A stretch of DNA of 64,000 nt, from the NCBI RefSeq assembly GCF_030546695.1, contig NZ_JAUOTP010000005.1, forward strand, positions 328,664 to 392,663. Reading direction: 5' to 3'. Made by a program: the position numbers and the translations under genes. The DNA comes from Sphingomonas natans. Its GTDB lineage: Bacteria > Pseudomonadota > Alphaproteobacteria > Sphingomonadales > Sphingomonadaceae. Shown in pieces: positions 27,352-35,480 of this stretch. The notes beneath the pieces were generated by a model. It had not been told where the DNA came from. It did no database searches and was given only the letters and a program-made list of their open reading frames with translations. Within the stretch, counting starts at the first letter, position 1, and each line of letters begins with the position of its first letter.

Positions 27352-27710
27352 GCCTGACCGTCTGGCACGATAGCGGTTGCCCTTTATGCCGGCGGGAGAT
27401 TGCGCTCATGCGGCGGCTGGATCGTCGCGGCGCGATCAGCTTCGTGGATGCAAGCGTTGCTAGCAGCGTGTGTCCGCGCGACAGGCAGGAACTGCTCGCC
27501 CGCTTCCATGCCGAAGAAGATGGCCACATGCTTTCCGGCGCAGCCGCGTTCGCCGCGATGTGGCGAGCAATCCCCCTTCTGCGACCATTGGGACTTGCGG
27601 CGCGGACGCCGTTGGTCCTGGGCTCGCTGGAATGGCTCTACGGGCGCTTCCTGGCCTTGCGACCGACGCTCCAACGGCTCGCCCGTCGCCTTGAGAGGCG
27701 GTCCGCATGA
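27348..27710 (+). CDS. DCC-family thiol-disulfide oxidoreductase (DUF393)
   Basis: 120 aa starting MSLTVWHDSGCPLCRREI, the D-x-x-CPLC-xRE hallmark of the DCC family with its CxxC pair at C11 and C14. A long helical C-terminus (GSLEWLYGRFLALRPTLQRL) follows. Predicted thioredoxin-like redox activity, substrate unknown. Start and stop overlap the flanking genes by 4 bp. Confidence 0.88.
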   Translation: MSLTVWHDSGCPLCRREIALMRRLDRRGAISFVDASVASSVCPRDRQELLARFHAEEDGHMLSGAAAFAAMWRAIPLLRPLGLAARTPLVLGSLEWLYGRFLALRPTLQRLARRLERRSA

Positions 27711-28204
27711 TCCGCCCGATCCCCGATCCGATCGCGCCGGGACAAGAGAGCGTCTGGGCCTTTCCCCGACCGTCTGTCGCCCAGCCCACCGATGCGCATC
27801 TGCGTGTTGTGCTGGATGGGCGGGTCGTCGCCGAGACAAGTCGCGGGATCCGCACGATCGAGACCAGCCACCCGCCGACATATTATTTTCCGCCCGACGA
27901 CATCGCGCCCGAGGCGTTGCGGCCTGTCGGCGGGTCCAGCTTCTGCGAGTGGAAGGGCTCGGCGGTCTATTTCGACGTCATGGTCGTCGCCGCGGTTCGA
28001 GCTAAAGCGGCCTGGGCTTATCCCGATCCGACGACGCCTTTCGCGATCATCCGCGACCATGTGGCCTTTTATGCTGCCGCGATGGACGCCTGCTTCGTCG
28101 ACGACGAACTGGTCGTGCCACAGCCGGGTGGCTTTTATGGAGGCTGGATCACGTCGCGCATCGCCGGACCGTTCAAGGGCAATCCCGGAAGCCACGGTTG
28201 GTAG
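27707..28204 (+). CDS. DUF427 domain protein
   Basis: 165 aa. A beta-rich domain with the DUF427 markers: a VVLDGRVVAETSRGIRTIET strand pair, an HPPTYYFPPDDI segment, the cysteine/tryptophan strand SSFCEWKGSA, AAWAYPDPTTPF and DHVAFYAAAMD. Function is not known. It overlaps the DCC gene by ATGA, and the next gene begins at TTG inside its last codons, so it is part of the same transcript. Confidence 0.88.
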   Translation: MIRPIPDPIAPGQESVWAFPRPSVAQPTDAHLRVVLDGRVVAETSRGIRTIETSHPPTYYFPPDDIAPEALRPVGGSSFCEWKGSAVYFDVMVVAAVRAKAAWAYPDPTTPFAIIRDHVAFYAAAMDACFVDDELVVPQPGGFYGGWITSRIAGPFKGNPGSHGW

Positions 28205-28911
28205 ACGCGACCGCCGTCGTGATCGGCGCGGGCGGCGGCATTGGCCGCGCGCTCGTCAGAGCGCTCGCGGCGTCCGGTCGCTATGCGCGCGTCCATGCCC
28301 TCTCCCGCCAACCGCGCGCGGACGACGGCCGAATCGTCGGCGGCGTCATCGACGTGACCGACGAGGCCAGTATCTGCCACGCTGCAGAGCGCATCGGCTC
28401 GCCGCTCGATCTGGTCGTGATAGCGACCGGCATCCTGCATGAAGACGGCCGGATGCCCGAAAAAGCTCTGCGCGAGCTGGACGGCGCCTCGCTCGCGCGG
28501 ATCTTCGAGCTGAATACGATCGGACCAGCCTTGGCGCTGAAGCATTTTGCGCCGCTGCTCGCCAAAGATCGGCGGGCGGTGATTGCGGCGCTCTCCGCGC
28601 GCGTCGGCAGCATTTCCGACAACCGAACAGGCGGCTGGTATGGCTATCGCGCCTCCAAGGCAGCGCTCAACATGATCATAAAGTCCGCGGCGATCGAGAT
28701 CGCGCGGTCGCGCCCCTTGGCGCTCTGCGTCGCTTTGCACCCGGGAACGGTCGACACCGGTCTCAGCCAGCCCTTCCAGCGGGGCGTGCCGCCGGACCGG
28801 TTATTTCCTCCAGAGCGTGCTGCCAGACAGCTCCTTGATGTGCTCGCGGATCTGAAACCGGCATCGACCGGAAAGATGTTCGGCTGGGACGGCAGCGAGA
28901 TCTTTCCCTGA
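28198..28911 (+). CDS. Short-chain dehydrogenase/reductase (C-factor-like)
   Basis: 237 aa from TTG 28198; no ATG or GTG lies early enough, and the TTG overlaps the end of the DUF427 gene. Cofactor motif GAGGGIGRAL near the start, VVIATGILHE in the place of the NAG motif, and the catalytic Y-x-x-x-K as YGYRASK followed by AALNM. The late HPGTVDTGLSQPF segment matches CsgA/C-factor-like SDRs. Last gene of the overlapping five-gene operon. Substrate unknown. Confidence 0.87.
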   Translation: MVDATAVVIGAGGGIGRALVRALAASGRYARVHALSRQPRADDGRIVGGVIDVTDEASICHAAERIGSPLDLVVIATGILHEDGRMPEKALRELDGASLARIFELNTIGPALALKHFAPLLAKDRRAVIAALSARVGSISDNRTGGWYGYRASKAALNMIIKSAAIEIARSRPLALCVALHPGTVDTGLSQPFQRGVPPDRLFPPERAARQLLDVLADLKPASTGKMFGWDGSEIFP

Positions 28912-29025
28912 TGCACGATTGAGCCCGTGCCGACGAGGGGCGCCCATGGGCAAGCCGTCGATCCACGGACGAGCTTGCATCGAGATTGACGCGCGTCAGC
29001 TAACGGATTGCCCATTGCAAGCAAC

Positions 29026-29217
29026 ATGGCGCGCGGCGCAGATGATGACGTGGACAACAGAAATCAGCGTCGCGACGAGGTGGAGCGATCCGTCCGACGC
29101 GCCGTCGTCGAAGCTCCTCACACTGCATTTCCCGTTGAGGAGATCGCCTCGTTCAATGAGAATGTGGCGGATCTGCTTGCGAAACTGACGGACGGCCGGG
29201 AGGCCGATCTGCGATAG
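29026..29217 (+). CDS. Small hypothetical protein
   Basis: 63 aa from ATG 29026; a TTG at 29008 is an alternative. Charged and helical, with a sensible C-terminal amphipathic helix (EEIASFNENVADLLAKL). No clear Shine-Dalgarno. It lies between the SDR gene and a DUF3606 gene. Unknown. Confidence 0.4.
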   Translation: MARGADDDVDNRNQRRDEVERSVRRAVVEAPHTAFPVEEIASFNENVADLLAKLTDGREADLR

Positions 29218-29343
29218 AGCCGCCGCCGGGAAAGCGATGGTCGCTCTCGCCGGGATGAGCAGGTGATACGGACCTGCTGCACTGTCGGGATTGAGCCAGT
29301 CGCCTATTGGTGCGTTGAGGCAACGCCATTGGACGGAGGCGTT

Positions 29344-29526
29344 ATGTCGGACGATCTTAAGCAGCGAGGCGCGCCCTATTCTCACCGCATCGACATGGGG
29401 CAGGAAGACCAGGTCGAATATTGGACCAACCGCTATGAAGTGACGCGCGACGCGCTGGCGGAGGCGGTCAAGCAGGTCGGAACCGACGCGGATAAGGTCG
29501 CGGTCTACCTCGGTAAACCGGCCTGA
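29344..29526 (+). CDS. DUF3606 small protein
   Basis: 60 aa starting directly after GGAGGCGTT, an ideal ribosome site that fixes the ATG at 29344. The sequence (SHRIDMGQEDQVEYWTNRYE, then ALAEAVKQVG) is the DUF3606 pattern: a helical 60-residue family common in sphingomonads and rhizobia, of unknown role. The following 256 bp (29527-29782) show nothing recognisable. Confidence 0.85.
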   Translation: MSDDLKQRGAPYSHRIDMGQEDQVEYWTNRYEVTRDALAEAVKQVGTDADKVAVYLGKPA

Positions 29527-29782
29527 TCGCCTGTCCGGCCGACCTTGCTATTGAGAGAGCGAAGTCCCGACGCGGACTTGATCACCTCTGCGCCAAGGAG
29601 AAGCCCGCGCGCCATGCTCGGCGGTCGTCCATGCCGACAAAATGGGCGCTGGCTCGATATCGAGGTTCGGCCGGGCCTGGCCAAGGGGCGTCTGACGGCA
29701 CCGAGACGAAGCGGCTGAACGTGCCTCGGGCACAGCTGTCTGCTGCCGCGAGGCAAAGTGATCATGAAACGAGGAGCATGAA

Positions 29783-30355
29783 TTGAGGGCTTTCCTGGAT
29801 TTCGAAGCTTCGTCGCTTGGGAAGCAAAGCTACCCGATCGAAGTTGCCTGGGTGTTCGAGGATGGCACGTCTGAAGGCCATTTGATCCTGCCTGCGCCGA
29901 ACTGGACGGACTGGGATGAAAAGGCCGAAGCCGTCCACGGCATCGCGAGGGCCACACTTCTTAGCGAAGGCGAACCGGTCGCGACGGTCGCGGCCCGGAT
30001 GATGCAGGCGCTGTCCGGACATCACCTGTTCGCGAGCGCGCCATCGTGGGACGGCAAATGGCTCAGCGCTCTTCTCAGAGCTGGCGGCCAGCCCCGGCAC
30101 GGACTGCGGTTGCGCGACAGCGAAGAGGCCCAGCGAGAGATTGCCGAGCATATTCTGGCTGAGGCGGTGCCGAGTGACGATCTCGGCCGGTTGATCGAAC
30201 GTATCGTAGCGCAATGCGAAGAACAGCAGGATCTGCTTCCGACAGCTCACCGTGCGCTGGCCGACGCTCAAGCCGAGTTGACGCAGTGGCGCGCCGTCGC
30301 GGCGGCGGCTCAAGAGGAGATCGATAGCGAGAGTTCCTGCGGTCGGTCGCGCTAG
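29783..30355 (+). CDS. DnaQ-like 3'-5' exonuclease (DEDD fold)
   Basis: 190 aa from TTG 29783, with AGGAG at a suitable distance. The N-terminal LDFEASSL gives the first D-x-E of DEDD exonucleases; AVHGIARATL and APSWDGKWLSALL supply the expected middle His/Asp motifs. The C-terminal 60 residues are helical and probably not catalytic. It may trim DNA or RNA ends and lies just upstream of the SOS polymerase operon, though on a separate transcript. Confidence 0.75.
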   Translation: MRAFLDFEASSLGKQSYPIEVAWVFEDGTSEGHLILPAPNWTDWDEKAEAVHGIARATLLSEGEPVATVAARMMQALSGHHLFASAPSWDGKWLSALLRAGGQPRHGLRLRDSEEAQREIAEHILAEAVPSDDLGRLIERIVAQCEEQQDLLPTAHRALADAQAELTQWRAVAAAAQEEIDSESSCGRSR

Positions 30356-30480
30356 CGCCGCTCCGGCTAATCGACGGCGCTAACGCCTTTTCCCCGTTTT
30401 GTCGGCGTCATTTCGTAAGCGAGATCGCTGCGCGTTGCGCGCGGCTCATTCTCGATCCGACGGTTTCACGCCGTGCGCGT

Positions 30481-30495
30481 GTTCCTCATCCGTTC
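30481..30495 (+). promoter_or_regulatory. LexA (SOS) box upstream of dinB
   Basis: Perfect GTTC-CTCATCC-GTTC direct repeat, 22 bp upstream of the dinB ATG, the alphaproteobacterial LexA operator. It should place dinB and the coupled alkB under SOS control. Confidence 0.9.
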
Positions 30496-30517
30496 TCTTC
30501 CTGCTAGACGTGGCTCC

Positions 30518-31645
30518 ATGGAGAGCGGTCCGACTCGCAAGATCATCCATGTCGACATGGACGCGTTCTTCGCGTCCGTGGAGCAGCGCGACGAACCGTC
30601 GCTTCGGGGTCGTCCCGTGGCGGTCGGCTACGCCGCCGCCCGTGGCGTGGTGGCAGCCGCGAGCTACGAGGCGAGGGCGTTCGGCGTGCGCTCGGCATTG
30701 CCGTCGGTCACCGCCCTGCGGCGCTGTCCCGACCTGATCTTCGTGCCGCCGCGTTTTGAAGTATACAAGGCGGTGTCGCGCCAGATCCACGCCATCTTCG
30801 CCGAGTTCACCGACCTCATCCAGCCGCTGTCCCTCGACGAGGCCTATCTCGACGTCACAGAGAACGAAGCCGGTCTTCCGACCGCCTGGATCACCGCAAA
30901 GGCAATCCGCGCGCGCATCCGCGAAGAGACCGGACTGAACGCCTCGGCCGGCATCTCCTATAACAAGTTCCTGGCCAAACTCGCGTCCGACCAGCGCAAG
31001 CCCAATGGTCAATTCGCAGTCACGCCGGACATGGGGCCTAGCTGGGTCGAGACGCTTCCGGTGTCGCGCTTTCATGGGGTCGGGCCGGTGACCGCCGCCA
31101 AGATGAAGCAGCTCGGCATCGAGAGTGGTGCGGATCTGAAGGCGAAGTCGCTCGCTTTCCTCGAAGCGCATTTCGGCAGTTCGGCCGGCTGGTATCATGC
31201 CATCGCGCGCGCTGAGGACCACCGCGCGGTCAACCCGAACCGCGTCCGCAAATCCTCTGGGTCGGAGACGACGTTCGACCGCGATCTAACCGATACGACC
31301 GAGATCGAAGCCGGCGTGCGGCGCATGGCCGACGACGTCTGGGCTTGGTGCGAGCGAGCCCAGGCATTTGGTCGGACGGTGACGGTGAAGATCAAGTTCC
31401 AGGACTTCCGGCAGATCACGCGAAGCAGGAGTCACGCAGGGCTCGTAACGACCCGCGAGCGGCTGCAATCCGCCAGCCTGGAGCTCGTGCGGTCAATCTA
31501 CCCGCCTGAGACCGGCATCCGCCTGGTCGGCGTGACGGTCTCAAACTTCGAGCCTGCGAACTCTCCGGCCGAGGACGCGCTTCCCTTGTTCGGCGCGGGC
31601 GAGGTTCAGCAACGGTCTTCGCACGAGATGGCGGTGACATGCTGA
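30518..31645 (+). CDS. dinB: DNA polymerase IV (Y-family, DinB)
   Basis: 375 aa from ATG 30518. Translesion polymerase: HVDMDAFFASVEQ carries D13 and D15, and SLDEAYLD gives the catalytic D107 and E108. A little-finger domain follows, and the C-terminal LPLFG (355-359) fits a beta-clamp-binding motif. A perfect LexA box lies 22 bp upstream. Its stop overlaps the next start (ATGCTGA), coupling it to an AlkB-type demethylase. A second, independent mutagenesis operon (imuA-imuB-dnaE2) lies 1.4 kb downstream. Confidence 0.96.
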   Translation: MESGPTRKIIHVDMDAFFASVEQRDEPSLRGRPVAVGYAAARGVVAAASYEARAFGVRSALPSVTALRRCPDLIFVPPRFEVYKAVSRQIHAIFAEFTDLIQPLSLDEAYLDVTENEAGLPTAWITAKAIRARIREETGLNASAGISYNKFLAKLASDQRKPNGQFAVTPDMGPSWVETLPVSRFHGVGPVTAAKMKQLGIESGADLKAKSLAFLEAHFGSSAGWYHAIARAEDHRAVNPNRVRKSSGSETTFDRDLTDTTEIEAGVRRMADDVWAWCERAQAFGRTVTVKIKFQDFRQITRSRSHAGLVTTRERLQSASLELVRSIYPPETGIRLVGVTVSNFEPANSPAEDALPLFGAGEVQQRSSHEMAVTC

Positions 31646-32208
31646 TGCTCGATCTGTTCGAGGCCCCGGCCCTTCCTGGCCTCGTCTCAGCCGATGATCT
31701 AATCTCCGATGCCGAGGAGAGCATACTCATCGAAGCGATCGACGCGACCGCGCTGTCGCCGTTCCGTTTCCAGGGTTGGACAGGCAAGCGGCTGACGAAG
31801 TCGTACGGATGGAGCTACGACTTCGACGCGGGGCGGCTTTACCGACGCGAGCCGCTGCCGGACTGGCTGATGCCGATCCGGGACCGCGCCGCCCGGTTTG
31901 CCGGACTTTCGCCCGATTCCTTGGTCCAGGCGCTGCTGATCCGCTACGATCCGGGGGCCGGGATCGGCTGGCATCGCGACCGTCCCGCTTTCGAGCATGT
32001 CGTCGGCATATCGATGGGCGCACCTGCGGTCATGCGCTTCCGCCGCCGCCGATCGGAGCGCTTCGACCGCGCCTGCGCGCCTCTGGCGCCGCGCGGCGTT
32101 TATCATCTGAGCGGCGAGGCGCGACACGACTGGGAGCACAGCATCGTCGAGATGGAGGAGGCACGCTGGTCGATCACGTTTCGCAGCCTGCGCGCGGATC
32201 GCGTCTAG
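31639..32208 (+). CDS. AlkB-like 2-oxoglutarate/Fe(II) dioxygenase
   Basis: 189 aa. Oxidative demethylase fold acting on alkylated bases. The iron ligands are visible as H112 and D114 in WHRDRP and H167 in HDWEHSI, and the 2-oxoglutarate arginines in RWSITFR (176-182). It is the short, ALKBH2/3-like form. The ATG lies within the end of dinB, so direct-reversal repair and translesion synthesis share one SOS transcript. A strong hairpin lies about 106 bp after the stop. Confidence 0.92.
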   Translation: MLMLDLFEAPALPGLVSADDLISDAEESILIEAIDATALSPFRFQGWTGKRLTKSYGWSYDFDAGRLYRREPLPDWLMPIRDRAARFAGLSPDSLVQALLIRYDPGAGIGWHRDRPAFEHVVGISMGAPAVMRFRRRRSERFDRACAPLAPRGVYHLSGEARHDWEHSIVEMEEARWSITFRSLRADRV

Positions 32209-32314
32209 CTGGAGTCGTCGCTGGCGTCCGGATTCGAGGGAAAGGCCGCCTCTCCTGGTCGCCATGCTCTTTGCGGAGACGACAAACGCAGGCGGCGGGA
32301 GCGCTAGATATGCG

Positions 32315-32342
32315 AAGGGCCGCCCCTCGCGGGACGGCCCTT
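32315..32342. terminator. Hairpin between convergent alkB and acidic-protein genes
   Basis: AAGGGCCGCCCC and GGGACGGCCCTT pair around TCGC with one mismatch. It has no long T-tract, but lies between two convergent genes in an otherwise featureless 309-bp gap (32209-32517), so it may serve both directions. Confidence 0.55.
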
Positions 32343-32517
32343 CCATTGTCGACCGAACGCGGTCAGCTCAGACGAGCCGGACCCCCGTGGTGGAGGCCAT
32401 GCTCAGAACGTGTGCCGCGGACGGCGTATGACAATGAGACATTCGACCACCTCCTTTCCGTTGTTGACGATGGACAGGATGTGGGACCGATCGCGGCGCT
32501 TTCAAGCCGGTCGCGGC

Positions 32518-32826
32518 TTAGTCATCATCGTCATCGCTGTCCGTCTGGCCCAACCGGTCTTCCTCGTCGTCATGCATCGGCTCGCCCGCAAAGGCTCCGT
32601 TGTCGATGCGCCCGCTCGTGACCATCTGGTTCATTGTATCGACCAGATCCGGCACGTCGTCGGGCATGACAGCGGCAGGATTCGAGGTTCCGCCATGCTC
32701 GCTATCCTCGGATAGATCGCTGCTGAGCCCCAAAGCGTCGTCGGCCACGTCCTGCGCCTGACCCTCGTCGCTCTGCTCGTCATTGTCAGTTTCGGGTGCG
32801 AGGTCGTCGGTCGGTATGCGGCTCAT
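32518..32826 (-). CDS. Highly acidic small protein, unknown function
   Basis: 102 aa, rich in D, E and S, ending in TDSDDDDD. One more ordered segment (DLVDTMNQMVTSGRIDNGAF) probably forms helices; the rest looks disordered. Proteins of this sort can mimic DNA (antirestriction or anti-repressor roles) or chaperone basic partners, but nothing here proves that. It is divergent from the imuA operon, 175 bp away, with the LexA box nearer imuA. Confidence 0.7.
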   Translation of the reverse strand: MSRIPTDDLAPETDNDEQSDEGQAQDVADDALGLSSDLSEDSEHGGTSNPAAVMPDDVPDLVDTMNQMVTSGRIDNGAFAGEPMHDDEEDRLGQTDSDDDDD

Positions 32827-32967
32827 GATTTGCGCCTGGCTATGGAATGAGATCCCTCAACATCCGGACATCCCGCGCGTTCCGCCCGACGGAGGCGTAC
32901 GCTTGTCGTCTCTACGCGCTTCACCCGATATGAGATTCGAATCGTTGACGCGCGCCGCCCATCGTCG

Positions 32968-32982
32968 GAACATAAGGCGAAC
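32968..32982. promoter_or_regulatory. LexA (SOS) box upstream of imuA
   Basis: GAAC-ATAAGGC-GAAC, the reverse-orientation GTTC-N7-GTTC repeat, ending 19 bp before the imuA ATG. Both half-sites are perfect. It should control imuA-imuB-dnaE2. Confidence 0.88.
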
Positions 32983-33001
32983 ATGATTCTTACGGAAATC
33001 G

Positions 33002-33766
33002 ATGAACGCGCAATCGCCACGACCCGAGCTTATCGACCGGCTGCGCGCGCAAATCGCGGACGTGGGTGCACCGCCGCGCGCGGTCGGCTGCCTACCGTTC
33101 GGCGTCGAAGCCCTCGATGCGCGCCTGTCGGGATGCGGTCTCAATCGGTCAGCGCTGCACGAGGTTGCAGCGGCCGCGTCCAGTCTGGTTGCCGACGCGG
33201 CTGCGACTTTGTTTCTGGCCGGCATCGCGGCACGATTGAGCGAAGGCGGAGGCACGGTCTTATGGGCCGTCACCCGCTTCGATCTCTACAGTCCGGGGCT
33301 CGAGCAGGTCGGCCTGCTTCCCGACCGAACGCTCTACGTCGAGGCCAAAGAGGATAAGGATGTCCTCGCCGTCATGGAGGACGGCGTCCGCCACGGGACG
33401 CTCGCGGCGGTCGTGGGAGAGGTCCGCCGGGCGGACATGATCGCGACGCGTCGCCTCCAGCTTGCCGCTGGCGAGCGAGCGGTGCCCGTCTTTCTCTTTC
33501 GACGCTGGCGGCGATCCGGCGCTTGTCCGCTCGCCGAGCCCTCTGCCGCAGCAACGCGGTGGAGGATTGGCTGCGCACCGTCGGCGCCGCTTGGCATTCC
33601 CGGTGTCGGGATGCCTCGCTGGTCGATCGAGCTCGTCCGGCAGCGCAACGGCGCGCCTTTCTCATTCATCATGGAGGGCTGCGATGCCACGGGTCGCCTC
33701 GCTCTGCCTGCCGCTGCTCGCGATCGAGCGGCTGTGGCGGCAGGAGCGGCCGCACGCGCGGCCTGA
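33002..33766 (+). CDS. imuA: ImuA mutasome accessory protein
   Basis: 254 aa, the RecA-related but shorter ImuA protein found before imuB. The start ELIDRLRAQIADV and LPFGVEALDARLSGCGL, then LHEVAAAASS, match the family; the region where RecA has its Walker A is degenerate, as usual for ImuA. It works with ImuB and DnaE2 in damage-induced mutagenesis. LexA box just upstream. The 3' end overlaps imuB by 83 bp, longer than usual, and the last 80 residues are unusually R/A-rich. Confidence 0.9.
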   Translation: MNAQSPRPELIDRLRAQIADVGAPPRAVGCLPFGVEALDARLSGCGLNRSALHEVAAAASSLVADAAATLFLAGIAARLSEGGGTVLWAVTRFDLYSPGLEQVGLLPDRTLYVEAKEDKDVLAVMEDGVRHGTLAAVVGEVRRADMIATRRLQLAAGERAVPVFLFRRWRRSGACPLAEPSAAATRWRIGCAPSAPLGIPGVGMPRWSIELVRQRNGAPFSFIMEGCDATGRLALPAAARDRAAVAAGAAARAA

Positions 33767-35480
33767 GCCGCCTGCGGTCCTGTCACTGCCGGTCGATGAC
33801 AAGCCCGGCGCCTGCTCGGTTCCGCGCGGCGGAGGCTGGCGCCCCGGCGCGCGCTGGGCGCAGGACGCCCGGCCGAGTCGGAGCCAGATCGCAGCCGATA
33901 TCGAGCGCCTGCCCGCGCACCAGCGGCCGGCCATGCGCGAGCTGGGCCGGCGCTCGGAGGTCGCCGAGCATCCGTTCCGGGCGATGCGGCCGGATGAGGG
34001 CGGGAGAGCGACCGCAGCCCCGAGAGCGGCGGGCGTGGCCTTCGCGCAGCCGACGGTCCTGGCCGCGCAGGACGGGCAGAAGCAGCTCGTGTTCGCCGCG
34101 TGCCCGGCCGCTCTGGCCCTCGGGCTCACGCCCGGCATGGCGTTGACGCAAGCGCGCGCGCTGGTCCCCGATCTGCACGTCCGCCCGGCCGATCCCGACG
34201 GGGATGTTGCTCTGCTCGCGCGCCTCGCCCTCCATGCCGCCCGGATATGGACGCCGACCGCATCGGTGTGCGGCAGCGACGGCCTGTGGCTCGATCTGAG
34301 CGGAACCACCCATCTGTTCGGTGGCGAAGAGCCTTTCTGCCGCCGGCTGCTGAGCTTCCTTCGCCGTATTGGTCTCACGAGCACGATCGCCATTGCCGAC
34401 ACGCCCGGTGCCGCTTTCGCGCTGGCCAGGTTCGGGACGAAGGCGATCGAGATCTCCGCACCCGGGCAGGCGACGCAGGCGATCGCCCCGCTGCCGGTCG
34501 ATGCGCTGCGGCTCGAGGACAGTGCCCTGGCCGCCTGCAAGCGCTTCGGCATCGAACGGATCGCGGACCTGCTGCCGATGCCGCGCGCGCCCCTGGCCCG
34601 TCGGCTGGGCCGTGACGCCGTGAAGCGCCTCGACCAAGCCATCGGACGCGTCGCCGAACCGATCGTACCGGTCGTGGACGAACAGGCGCCCGCAGCCGAG
34701 CTGCGCTTGCTCGAGCCGATCTCGACGCCGGAGGCGATCGCGCAGGTGATCGCAGATCTCGTGACGAACCTCGTGATCGAGCTCCGGGCTCGCGGACTCG
34801 GCGCGCGTGGGCTTGAAATGATGATGCTGCGCGTGGACGGCGACGAACAGTGCATCCTGATCGGGACGGCCGCTGCGAGCAGAGAAGCCCGGCACCTGGT
34901 GCGACTGCTTCATCTGCGCATGGAAAAGATCGACCCCGGCCTCGGCATCGAGGTCGCCAGACTGCGGGCGATCCGCTCCGAGCCGTTGGGCGCGACGCCT
35001 CTTTCGACCAGCTTGCTCGTCGACGCCCCGGGCGAGGAGATCGCGCAGCTGGTCGACCAACTCGCCGGTCGCGTCGGGGACGCCGCGATCTTCAAAACGG
35101 GCGAGTGCGAAACCGATGTTCCCGAGCGAGCGGTCCGACGCGTCAGTCCTCTCACGGAGGCGCGAGGCTGGCCCGCCTGGCGGCGGCCGGCACGCCTGCT
35201 GCGTCGGCCCGAGCCGCTATCCAACGTCATTGCGCTCCTTCCCGACAGTCCTCCGCGACGTTTCTCCTGGCGCGGCGAGGTGCATGACGTGGTCGCCGGC
35301 GACGGACCCGAACGCATCCATGGGGAATGGTGGGTGCGTGACGGCGAGGTCTGGGCGGTGCGAGATTATTTCCGGGTGGAGGATCGCGCCGGCGGGCGCT
35401 TCTGGCTTTTCCGGCGCGGCGACGGTGTCGAGGCGAACACGGGCGACCTGAGCTGGTGGATGCACGGGGCGTTCGGGTGA
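33684..35480 (+). CDS. imuB: ImuB, inactive Y-family polymerase homologue
   Basis: 598 aa from ATG 33684 ([18 protein letters not shown]). Y-family fold that has lost the catalytic acids: the place of SLDE reads [16 protein letters not shown]. ImuB bridges DnaE2, ImuA and the beta clamp. Between the N-terminal motif and the Y-family fingers ([20 protein letters not shown]) lies an insertion of about 90 arginine/proline-rich residues, making it longer than most homologues. It ends by overlapping dnaE2 as GTGA. Confidence 0.93.
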   Translation: MPRVASLCLPLLAIERLWRQERPHARPEPPAVLSLPVDDKPGACSVPRGGGWRPGARWAQDARPSRSQIAADIERLPAHQRPAMRELGRRSEVAEHPFRAMRPDEGGRATAAPRAAGVAFAQPTVLAAQDGQKQLVFAACPAALALGLTPGMALTQARALVPDLHVRPADPDGDVALLARLALHAARIWTPTASVCGSDGLWLDLSGTTHLFGGEEPFCRRLLSFLRRIGLTSTIAIADTPGAAFALARFGTKAIEISAPGQATQAIAPLPVDALRLEDSALAACKRFGIERIADLLPMPRAPLARRLGRDAVKRLDQAIGRVAEPIVPVVDEQAPAAELRLLEPISTPEAIAQVIADLVTNLVIELRARGLGARGLEMMMLRVDGDEQCILIGTAAASREARHLVRLLHLRMEKIDPGLGIEVARLRAIRSEPLGATPLSTSLLVDAPGEEIAQLVDQLAGRVGDAAIFKTGECETDVPERAVRRVSPLTEARGWPAWRRPARLLRRPEPLSNVIALLPDSPPRRFSWRGEVHDVVAGDGPERIHGEWWVRDGEVWAVRDYFRVEDRAGGRFWLFRRGDGVEANTGDLSWWMHGAFG

